22,026 nucleotides of DNA from Emiliania huxleyi CCMP1516 (lineage: Eukaryota; Haptophyta; Isochrysidales; Noelaerhabdaceae). Positions 1 to 7,586 of this stretch are shown piece by piece. The notes under the pieces were generated by a model, which saw only the letters and a list, made by a program, of their open reading frames with translations, made no database searches and had not been told where the DNA came from. Where the stretch lies: contig NW_005195301.1 of assembly GCF_000372725.1 (NCBI RefSeq), positions 525,040 through 547,065 on the forward strand, in the 5' to 3' direction. Every line of letters starts with the position of its first letter. Positions within the stretch are counted from its first letter, which is position 1. Made by a program: the position numbers and the translations under genes.

Positions 1-121
1 ACGAGCTTACCACCATCACGCACGCACGTTTTATCGTGTGCGCAACGCGCTCGACCACCACCGCGGTGGCGACAAGAGCGCCTTTTCAACACGCTGCGAT
101 GGCGGGGTGCAGCACCAGCCG

Positions 122-562
122 TCACGGCTTCCTGCACCACGTCGAGGCTCGCCAAGCGGGCACGTAGGTCCGACTCGACACGACACAGCCCCAAACATCC
201 CACGTCTCGCTCGCTCGTGTTCTGCCAGCTCTCTGCCCGCAGTCGCTGCTGCTCACGCTCTCGCCGCGCGTCTCCTGTGCTGCACGCCCACACGTGCGCC
301 GCCCATCCGCCGCGCGGGAGCGAAGCCCCGCCAGCCCCGCCTTCGTCAGCAGCGAGTCGACCCCGCGCAGCAGCTCGCCCAAGCCCATCACCGCGTGCGT
401 CGCATCCGAGGCTGCCGAGGCGGCGGTGTCAGCGGAGGCGGCGGAGGTGGCGGAGGTGGCGGAGGTGGAGGCAGTAATGGTGGCGGAGGCAGCCGTGTGT
501 GCTGCTGCTCCTCTGCTCACTGTGCGACGAGCGGAGAAAGCGCTGCTGCCGCTGCCACGACT

Positions 563-612
<50 letters not shown>

Positions 613-1225
613 TACCACCGCCACGGCTGCCGCCACTGCCACCGCCGCCACTGCCACCGCCACGGCTGCCACCGCCGCCACTGCCACCGCCGCCACTGCC
701 ACCACCGCCACTGCCACCGCCACGGCTGCCACCGCCTGCGGAGCGCGGGCTGGCCGCCTCTTGCGTCGCCGCCGCGTCGAGGTCGATGGCGTTGGCGCGC
801 GCCTCGCGGTCCCGCTGCTCGCGGCTGACGGAGCGCGTCACCACTACCTCGTCCTCGTCTGAAGAGCTCAGCTCTACAGTCTCTGGTCGCAGCCTGCCTT
901 CGGGCGTCTGCCGCTCGGCGCCGTTTAGCAGGATCGTGTAATAAATCTCGCCCGGGTCGTCGGTATGGACCTGCTGCACGATGGCTGCAGCGAGGCTGCC
1001 CTCACGCACGTACACGACCCGCTCGCCTCGCCTGAACCTGGGCTGTGCCACCCGACAAGCGCTGCCGCTGATCGGCCGTGGAGGATCTCCGCCTCCGTCT
1101 CTGGCGCGGCGCAGCACGGCGGCGGGAATGGCGGCGCCGCCGCTCTGCACGGCGGCGGCGGCCCGGTTGGGTGCAACCGCCGTCTGTGTGTGTGTACCGG
1201 GACGCACGCAGGGGGCGGGCTTCAA
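122..1225 (-). CDS. Protein with small SH3/Tudor-like domain and Gly/Ser linker (5' exon probably missing)
   Basis: The reading frame is open from a TTG at 1225 to the stop at 122 (about 367 codons). The only in-frame ATG is far downstream at MGLGELL, so the true start is probably in an upstream exon; the CA-rich tract ending in CAG near 1186 could be a splice acceptor. Residues ~66-114 form a compact beta-rich module (GERVVYV...AAAIVQQVH, then EIYYTILLNGAERQT) of a type I recall as common in algal proteins, where a short barrel precedes a 'YYTI-L-G-E-QT' strand pair. An acidic patch (SSSDEDE) follows, then a ~60-residue GGGS/GGGG linker and an Ala/Thr/Ser tract. The tail (GLGELLRGVDSLLTKAGL) could be a helix. 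Function unknown; the domain suggests a binding module. Frame and domain are persuasive, both ends are not. Confidence 0.5.
552..735. repeat. Compound CCG / CCGCCACTGCCA triplet repeat inside the linker
   Basis: A pure CCG run is followed by imperfect 9-15 bp units of the form CCACTGCCACCGCCG. On the minus strand it encodes the Gly/Ser linker of the surrounding reading frame; in the other frames it gives poly-Pro, poly-Ala or poly-Arg ORFs that I treat as shadows. Length variation here would change only linker length. Confidence 0.85.
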
Positions 1226-1318
1226 GTTTTGGATAAGAATTTAGTTTTGGTGTATCCCGGTGTCTCGCGTGATGCTAAATCGCCGCGCCGAACTCGACCG
1301 AACATTCGCATATGCATC
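1226..1318. promoter_or_regulatory. Short divergent intergenic region
   Basis: Only ~93 bp separate the minus-strand reading frame from the plus-strand ATG at 1319. The stretch is more AT-rich than its surroundings. If the minus-strand gene has a 5' exon, it must overlap or lie within the plus-strand gene region, so the shared-promoter idea is an inference. I see no clear TATA box. Confidence 0.25.
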
Positions 1319-1663
1319 ATGGCGGTGCGTTGCCCGCCCCCGACACACGCGCTTCACACACGTGCTACGCAGGACCGGGAGCGGGAGCGAGAGGCTGCAC
1401 GGATCCTCAACCCAGCAGCAACGGCGTACGAAGTGCTGGGTGTTCCGCCGAATGCGACCCATGAGCAGATAGCGGCCCAGCACAGAGAGCTGCAGAAACG
1501 CGCTGGCATCCGGACGAACACAGAAACAGCCACGAGCGGGCAACGCAGATCTTTCTATCAGAAGATCGAGCAGGCCTGGGACACGCTCCAGGAGCCATCT
1601 CGCCGCGCTAAATACGATCAGGCTGCGCCGTCAGGCTGTGAGCCAGGACGCATTCGCTGGTGA
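1319..1663 (+). CDS. J-domain-like protein without the HPD motif
   Basis: The ATG at 1319 has a favourable context (A at -3, G at +4) and gives 114 aa. Residues ~37-100 match a J domain in layout: TAYEVLGVPPNATHEQIAA (start and helix II), a loop, then helix III/IV with FYQKIEQAWDTLQEPSRRAKYDQ split across the conserved pattern A-x-x-x-L-x-x-x-x-x-R-x-x-YD. J proteins stimulate Hsp70 through an invariant HPD in the helix II-III loop; here that loop reads RAGIRTNTETATSG and has no HPD. It is therefore either a J-like protein that does not stimulate Hsp70 or a decayed copy. The N-terminal ~30 residues are basic and rich in Arg/Glu. Possible splice donors (GTGAGC near 1639, GTGAGG near 1661) mean the C-terminus could continue in another exon; the dispersed repeat begins just downstream. 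Confidence 0.6.
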   Translation: MAVRCPPPTHALHTRATQDREREREAARILNPAATAYEVLGVPPNATHEQIAAQHRELQKRAGIRTNTETATSGQRRSFYQKIEQAWDTLQEPSRRAKYDQAAPSGCEPGRIRW

Positions 1664-1717
1664 GGGCAGCATCGGTGCGACGTTGCGGAGCGGTTTTTTT
1701 CTAGAGCACCCACGCTT

Positions 1718-2166
1718 TTCCTCTCTATTTCCCCGGGAAAACTCCGTGGAAATCGTCATTTTGGGGGGCTCTGAGCCGAGTCTGAGGCTGTTTGGGGGCC
1801 AAAATCAGCAAAATCGGAGAGAGAGAGATTCTTCTTCAAAATCGGCAGCATACGGGATTACGGGTATTAGAGAGAGAGAGAGGGATTGTTTGTTTTCGGG
1901 TATTTTGTTGGGAATACTGGAAAATACCCGGGTAGTTTGCCGATTCATCCTCAACGTTGCTTCAGATTTTGCCCCAGACAGAGGCTAGAGCCAGACCACG
2001 AGCATCCAGCTCTCAGACTCAGGGAAACTCGAGAGAAACAGAATGCCGAGCACCAAACTCCCTCTGTTTTCCCTGGAAATTTCCGGAAACGCAAAGTCGA
2101 AAGTGCTGGGGACCCTGTGTTTTCCTTTTTGTTTGCCGGAAAAGTACGTGCAGGCTCCAACACAGG
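1718..2166 (+). mobile_element. Dispersed non-coding repeat, copy A (degenerate)
   Basis: This stretch aligns along most of its length, in the same order, with 19846-20205. Shared blocks include CCCGGGAAAACTCCGTGGAA, CTCTGAGCCGAGTC, AGATTTTGCCCCAGAC, CAGCTCTCAGACTCAGGGAA and TTTCCCTGGAAATTTCCGGA. Copy A has extra GA-microsatellite insertions (near 1822 and 1870) and lacks the clear terminal inverted repeats of copy B, so it is the older or truncated copy. No protein is supported; the short ORFs through it are shadows. Confidence 0.8.
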
Positions 2167-2191
2167 TAAGGTAAAGGTAAGGTAAGGTAAA
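2163..2191 (+). repeat. GGTAA microsatellite
   Basis: Five imperfect GGTAA/GGTAAA units follow directly after copy A. The first unit, CAG followed by GTAAGG, also matches a perfect splice-donor consensus, so it could act as a cryptic donor. Confidence 0.7.
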
Positions 2192-2422
2192 CGTCTCCAC
2201 ACACACAAAGTGGTGGGGCAAGGGGGGGCGACCCTCGCATCTCCACGCCCGGACACGGGCAGGAGCCCCCACGGCATTCAAAGTGCAAGCACCGGCCCGG
2301 TGCCGTGGGTGAGCAACCTGCACGCGCCGCCCACTCCCTCCCTCCCAGACACAACCCGCACACAACCCCCACAGCGTGGTCGTCTACGTGTTCAGAAACA
2401 CCAAGCAGCGAGGCGAGGGTGA

Positions 2423-2706
2423 AGGGGTAAGGGGCTGTGTGGGGCAGAATCTTCATCCGGCTATGGAGGCTATGGCAAGCTGGGCCACGGCGACGCGCAG
2501 CCCCACCTGCTGCCCAAGAAGGTCGAGGCTTTTGCCGGCCAGTGCGTCGCTGTGTCCGCTGGAGATCACCACAGCCTCGCCCTCACCGCCGACGGCGCCT
2601 TCTTTAGCTGGGGCAAGGGCGAGGACGCCTGCCTAGGCCACGGGGACGACCTGTCGAACCAGCTGCTGCCCAAGAAGCGGTTGAGGCGTGGGCGCCGGGG
2701 CAGTGA
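2423..2706 (+). pseudogene. 3'-end fragment of an RCC1-repeat gene, frameshifted
   Basis: From ~2456 the frame reads GYGKLGHGD, LLPKKVEAFAGQ, VAVSAGDHHSLALTADGA and LGHGDDLSNQLLPKK, which is one complete RCC1 blade plus part of the neighbouring ones. After LLPKK two extra bases (2678-2679) shift the frame; in the corrected frame the sequence continues VEAWAPGQ and stops at 2704-2706. The intact minus-strand RCC1 gene ends in the same way (LLPKKIERFGERGLGQ, stop at 5500), so this is an inverted partial duplicate of that gene's 3' end. No start codon is available and an in-frame stop lies at 2420, unless the CAG at 2444-2446 is a splice acceptor. Most likely a decayed duplicate. Confidence 0.75.
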
Positions 2707-3239
2707 TGAGAAGGGCGAACGGGTGCAAGGCTCTGTGTTTCCACGCGTCGCCCACGTGCCTATTTGCCACCTGATTCGCCACCTGCGAACATCTCCGAGA
2801 GTTTCGAGAGGCGAATCCAGGATGGAAGACGGCGATTTGTGCAATGTGCTACGGGGTGTGGACCGTGAGTTGACCAGGGGTTGTGCGCCGGGCCCTCCTG
2901 CTCGGCTCCAGCGAGTAGACAAGTCTTGTCACTAACAGACAGACCACACAGCTATCGGCGCAATTCGGACAATGCTCTTTCCCACGCCCGCCACATGACG
3001 CCCACCGCCGCCGCGTTGGGCGGCGCGCGCCGACGCCGACCATCACCACCGACCGACGGCTCGCACGGCCGTGCGGTGAGCAAAAATTTGGGTCGCTGCG
3101 CGCCTGCCGGATGCTCTGCGACGTCTGGACGCTCGCCAGAAACGCCAGGAAGCTTGCCTTCCACCCCTGGGCCCGAGGGCGAACGGCAGTGGTCGGCAGC
3201 CTCTGCGGCGCTCCGATCGGCTCCTCGACCTCACCGCCT
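2707..3239. other. No gene recognised
   Basis: Mixed-composition sequence without a convincing reading frame. It holds an imperfect hairpin with arms GATTCGCC and GGCGAATC around 2773-2816. ORFs on both strands overlap each other in Arg/Ala/Pro-rich frames, as expected from GC-rich non-coding DNA. Confidence 0.4.
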
Positions 3240-3660
3240 GCGACGAGCCAGCATGGCTCGTCGCTCGACGGCAGCCTGCCCAGTATGCTCTCGGCATTCT
3301 GTACAGCCTCGCCAGGCTCTCTGAGACGGCCTGCAGGGCCGGCGCGGACCGCCTCGGGCGCGATGGCCCTCCTCAGTACCTACCCCTTCGATGCCTGTCG
3401 GCTCTCCAATCTCGTCGCCGGCGGCAGGCCCGCATGGCGCGCTGCTCGATGGCAGCCTGCTCAGTACGCTATGGACAGTGACTTCTGCCTCGCTGCTCTT
3501 ACTGCAGCCGCCTCCGGGGCCGGCGCCAGCCGCCTCGCTTCGCCAGTGCTGTCTACGCCTGCGACACGCGTGTCGGCTCGCCGCCCGCGTCGCCCGCGGC
3601 GGGCCCGCATGGCGCGCCGCTCGTCGGGAGCATTCCCAGCAGGCTGTGGAGGGCAGTCTG
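3240..3660 (+). repeat. Three imperfect tandem units of ~178 bp
   Basis: A core of about 40 bp beginning GCATGGC(T/G)CG and running through CGCTCG-GGCAGC-T-CCAGT recurs at 3252, 3433 and 3608, giving periods of 181 and 175 bp. The units drift apart outside this core. In translation the core can read HGxxLDGSLxSxL, but the three copies lie in different frames relative to any one long ORF. I therefore call a decayed repeat, not a protein repeat. The 342-codon ORF at 3111-4139 that spans it is low-complexity for most of its length. Confidence 0.5.
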
Positions 3661-3828
3661 CCTCACTCAGGGCGCCGCCGCTGCCGCGCGGGGCCGCCAC
3701 CGGCGCTGCTGCCGTGAACGCTGCCGCCGTGTACGTCACCATCGCCTCTCTTCGTCGCCGAACTCGCCGACGCCGCTCGCCGCTCGCGCCGCCCTGCCTT
3801 GCCCCGCCCAGCCCTCGCACAAACAAAC

Positions 3829-3885
3829 CAACACACACATACACACAACACACACACACATTCACACACACACACAACACACCCT
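3829..3885. repeat. CA microsatellite
   Basis: Interrupted ACACAC tract. It is followed by ~150 bp of C-rich, G-poor sequence (CCCCGCGCC, CTCACGCCTC units) leading up to the ATG at 4062, which could be a promoter or 5' leader. Confidence 0.9.
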
Positions 3886-4061
3886 GCCCTCACTCGAGCG
3901 CCCCGCGCCCTCCCGCCCCACGCCCTGCGCCTCACGCCTCGCGTCCCACGCACGCCCCGCGCCCCGCGCCCCCACGCCCCTCACCTTGCGCCTCACGCCT
4001 CCCTCCCAACCCTCTCAGGCATTTCTCCTCCCTGCTGCTCGCCGACTCCTCCTCCCCCCGC

Positions 4062-4135
4062 ATGACCGACGACTACCCGACCTTCGGCGACTCCTCCCTC
4101 TTCGGCGCCAACGTCTACTACCCGTTCGCGGCCCG
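4062..4135 (+). CDS. Probable first exon of an unidentified gene
   Basis: The ATG at 4062 begins MTDDYPTFGDSSLFG and then NVYYPFAAR, with balanced composition and C-ending codons unlike the Pro/Arg-rich sequence before it. It ends exactly at a strong donor (CCCG followed by GTGAGG at 4136). Upstream in-frame sequence back to 3111 is C-rich and probably leader. I cannot identify the next exon or the protein family. The candidate intron starts with a sequence that is repeated 293 bp downstream, so the splice pattern is unclear. Confidence 0.35.
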
Positions 4136-4606
4136 GTGAGGGGCGGGAGCGCAGCCATTCCAACGGCTGGGAAAATTTCTGAACGGCCGTGCATGCGTCT
4201 GCATGCCGGACAACTAAGAAGGTCCCTCGCTCCCGCTCCTCTCTCGGAAGACGCGCGCCGGCCTGGGGGACTCGCTTGCGATCCCGTTCCAGCCAGAGGC
4301 CGCGTGAGGCGTGTGGGACGGTGCACGCTGGGGCTCGGCCCCGAGTGCGCTGGCCTCGCGTCTCGAGGGGAGGGCGGCTCGTAACTGAGGTCCGCCTGCG
4401 GAGACAGTCGTCCTCCCCTCAACCCGGCGTGAGGGGCGGGAGCGCAGCCATTCCAGCGGCCGGGAAAGTTTCTGAACGGCCGCGCATGCGCCTGCATGCC
4501 GGCTTACTAAGGAGGTCCCTCGCTCCCGCCCCTCTCCCGGAAGACGCGCGCCGGCCCGGGTGACTCGCTTGCGAGGTAGATCCCGTTCCAGCCAGAGGCC
4601 GCGTGA
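4136..4606 (+). repeat. Direct repeat pair of ~175 bp starting at a splice-donor-like GTGAGG
   Basis: Copies at 4136-4307 and 4429-4606 are near-identical. Both begin GTGAGGGGCGGGAGCGCAGC, pass through GAAGACGCGCGCCGGCC, and end TTCCAGCCAGAGGCCGCGTGA. A third short remnant (GCCATTCCAACGGCC) occurs near 4740. Each copy begins with a donor-like GTGAGG and carries an acceptor-like CCAGCCAG about 160 bp later, so each could be spliced. Copy 1 sits immediately after the candidate exon at 4062-4135. Confidence 0.8.
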
Positions 4607-5499
4607 CCACCACAGGGACTGTCTGGCGCGGGAGGGGAGATCTAAGCCGAACTCGCCGGGCACGCCGGCGAGGTGACGGTAGATCACCTCTTGAGGATCA
4701 CCTCCGCCAGACGATCCCTCCCGACGGGGACCGGTCTTGGGCCATTCCAACGGCCAGGCCGCTCGCTTAAGGCTGATTGGCTAGACGAGCGGCCTACCTC
4801 CAACGGGGCGGTCCGGGAACGCGTGGAACCTGCCCACCTCGGTGGGAGGTGGTTTGGCGCCGACGGACCGCCCTCTCCACCACCCTCGCCCAGGGATCTA
4901 CAACGCTGTCTTAAGGTCCGACAGGTTCGGCACCGGGCACCGCCTCGGTATACAAAATGCGCCTGCGGGCGGACCCTCACAGATCACAGATCACTAACAG
5001 AGTAGAAGGATCTGACCTCGGGGCCGATGTGACCAAGAATTGGTAGCGTGGTTTTACCTCACACCCATGGTCTCACAGTGTGCCGGCAGTCGCCGAGCAG
5101 TGTCGCTCACACAAGCCACAGCACAAGTGACTGAGGGCCAGTGAGGGCGAGCCCATCGCTGTCACAGCTGTGGTAGCCGCACAGTAGGCTGTGTCAACTG
5201 TGCAGAGCGTGTGAGCAGCCGAGGAGCTGCTCTCCAGGCTTCAGGCGCAAAGAGCTGCATGCCACCGAAAGCGCTGTCGAGGTTCGCCGAGCGCGGCGCA
5301 GGTTGGAGGACACCGTCACCGACGAGCGCGTTGGAGTATTCACTCCGGACAAAGCCGGCCACACGCACACGAGCTGCGGCCGTGTGGCCGTCATAGTGGC
5401 GAGGCGCGGGACTCTATGTGTGCGGCCCGCGGTGCGCGCATCAGAAATGGCCTTTTTCCCGTGCTCAACACACTATAAGAATATCGCGAGCAAACCCTC
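4607..5499. other. No gene recognised
   Basis: About 900 bp without a convincing frame. It includes a 10 bp inverted pair (GGGCGGTCCG near 4806, CGGACCGCCC near 4864) enclosing a smaller CCCACCTCGGTGGG hairpin. A minus-strand frame near 5170-5360 (SEYSNALVGDGVLQ) has coding-like composition but no family I know. The 3' flank of the minus-strand RCC1 gene ends here. Confidence 0.4.
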
Positions 5500-7010
5500 T
5501 CACTGCCCCAGCCCCCTCTCCCCGAATCGCTCGATCTTCTTGGGCAGCAGCTGGTGCGACAGGTCCTCTCCGTGGCCCCAAGGCAGCCGCGTTCGCCCAG
5601 ACCCCAAGCATAAACACCGCCGTCGGCGGCGATGGCGAAGCTATTGTATTCCGCAGCCGACACAGCGACGACGCGCTGCCCAGCGAAGGCTTCGACCTGC
5701 TTGGGCAGCAGCTGGTTCTGCTGGTCGCCGTGGCCCAGCTGGCCAGAGGCTCCATAGCCCAGCTCCAGACGGCGCCGTCGGCGGTGATGGCGATGCTGTG
5801 GCGATCTCCCGCCGACACAGCGACGACGCGCCGGCCAGCAAAGGTCTCGACCTTCTTGGGCAGCAGCTGGTTCTGCGTGTCGCCGTGGCCCAACCTGCCA
5901 GAGACTCCATCGCCCCAGCTCAAGACAGCGCCATCGGCGGTGATGGCGAGGCTGTGGATGCCTCCAGCCGCAACAGCGACGACGCGCCGCCCAGCAAAGG
6001 CCTCGACCCTTTTGGGCAGCAGCTGGCGCTGCTGGTCGCCGTGGCCCAGCCGGCCAGCGCCTCCAAGGCCCCAGCTCCAAGCGGCGCCATCGGCCGTGGT
6101 GGCGAGGCTATGGCGGGCTCCAGCCGACACAGCGACGACGCGCTGCCCAGCGAAGGCCTCGACCTGCTTGGGCAGCAGCTGGTCCTGCTGGTCGCCGTGG
6201 CCCAGCCGGCCGTAGTCTCCATCGCCCCAGCTCCAGGCGCTGCCGTCAGCAGTGATGGCGATGCTGTGGTACAGCCCAACCGACACAGCGACGACGCGCC
6301 GGCCAGCAAAGGTCTCGATCTTCTTGGGCAGCAGCTGGTCCTGCTCGTCGCCGTGGCCCAACTGGCCAGAGAATCCACCGCCCCAGCTCCACACAGATCC
6401 GTCGGCGGTGAGGGCGAGGCTGTGGTATGCTCCAGCCGCCACGCTCACGGCGCGCTCGTCACCCAGCTGACGGGAGGCGGGTCGGCGTGTTGAGCTGCGT
6501 CACGCCCTCGCCGTGGCCGAGAAGGCCTGGAAATTCCTCGTCGTCGTCATCCTCCTCCTCCTCGCCCTCCCTTGCCGCTGACCCGCACGACGAGAGCCGC
6601 CCCTCGCCGTCGATGAAGACGCTGTGCCGTTCGCCTGCTGACACCCTCGCCGGCGCGTTGGACTCGCGCAGCAGCGCCGAACAGCACAGCCACCGCACGG
6701 CGCAGCCCTCGCCCTCTGGCTGCGCCGGCAGCTCGAAGCCGCGCTCTTGCGCCCACAAGCGGATGCCCTCCTCCGCAAGCGAGGCGTGGAAGAGTAGCGA
6801 GACGGCCGCGACGCGAGCGATGTCGGCGGGGTCGCAGCGGGAGAGGGCGCGCTCGAGGAGCTCCCTGGGAAGGTCGAGCAGGCGGGCGGGCGGCGGCGTG
6901 TCTGGCGAGGGGGCGGCGGTGGGGGCGGAGGCGAGGCGGCGCGAGCGGCGGCGCGGCGGCTGGCGAGTAGAGGCCCCGCCCACCCAGGGTACCCCTCTCG
7001 AGGGACCCAT
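5500..7010 (-). CDS. F-box protein with seven RCC1 repeats, interrupted by three indels
   Basis: The first ATG is at 7010. Residues ~44-92 form an F-box (LLDLPRELLERALSRCDPAD, then ARVAAVSLLFH), which in this class recruits SCF ubiquitin ligase through Skp1. Seven RCC1 blades follow, each with the pattern VVAVSAG-x-x-HSLAITADG-x-x-SWG-x-LGHGD-x-LLPK, enough for a full seven-blade propeller. The blades are very alike, so recent internal duplication is likely. The frame changes three times: one extra base near 6466 (inside LPS-LGDERAV), one missing G near 5758 (WSWG-YGASG), and two extra bases (or one missing) in the GGGG at 5576-5579 (CLG-HGEDL). In the corrected frames the protein ends ...GERGLGQ at the stop 5502-5500. 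Two of the three breaks are in G runs, so sequencing or assembly error competes with true decay. The 396-codon antisense ORF is a codon-bias shadow. Identity is firm; intactness is not. Confidence 0.75.
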
Positions 7011-7238
7011 TGGGTTCTTTCGAGGGCTCGCCGGGGCTCTGCTCCAAGAGACCTCGAGAGAGCGTGCGTGTGCCTCTACTCGCCAGGCGCGGCGGGGTGG
7101 ACATCGCGAAGAAAAGAATTTTACGCTGGCCTCGAGGACTGGGCACGGGACGCACGCACGCACGCTTATCTGTGACTACTCCATCTAGCCTGGGGGGGCG
7201 CAGGAGGGCTCAGGAGGGGCAGAAGGGGTAAGATGTGC

Positions 7239-7428
7239 AGTCGCGCTCCCAAATACGTGCATCACTTTGTGACGGTGTTACAACTTTGAGGGCGCCCAGT
7301 TGATTGCGCCTACTTTCATGAGCGTCGACATGGTAGTTATCGAGATATGGTTGATCAAAAAAGTTGTAACACCGTCACAAAAGTGATATGCACACAGCAC
7401 ACGAGACACGTATATTGGGAGCGCGACT
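7239..7428. mobile_element. 190 bp foldback (MITE-like) element
   Basis: The left arm (7239-7287) and the right arm (7360-7428) are near-perfect inverted copies: AGTCGCGCTCCCAA at the outside, GTGACGGTGTTACAACTTT at the inside, around a 72 bp loop. The right arm carries a ~19 bp insertion relative to the left. The element is AT-richer than its flanks. I could not find a clear target-site duplication. The minus-strand 86-codon ORF crossing it is not supported. Confidence 0.75.
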
Positions 7429-7586
7429 CTATCGTATGCGGGGTGAGGCCAGCTAGTCGACACAGGTAACCTGGTCCTTGGATCGTGGATGCTGGAACCT
7501 GCCCAACTCAAAAGTTTTCTCTCTTTAACGAAGGACATAAATTTCTCAGTTAAAATACGAGCTCGAACCGCGAGACGGGGGGGGCG

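Noticed and set aside
3111..4139. 342-codon plus-strand ORF as one gene
   Set aside because: It spans a decayed repeat, a CA microsatellite and a C-rich leader; only the last ~25 codons look coding, so I kept just those as a candidate exon.
5303..6493. 396-codon plus-strand ORF
   Set aside because: It is the antisense of the RCC1 blades; its repeated DSAIGGDGEAV-type units simply mirror the blade periodicity.
7278..7538. 86-codon minus-strand ORF
   Set aside because: Most of it lies across the foldback arm and loop; no family and no codon-use support.
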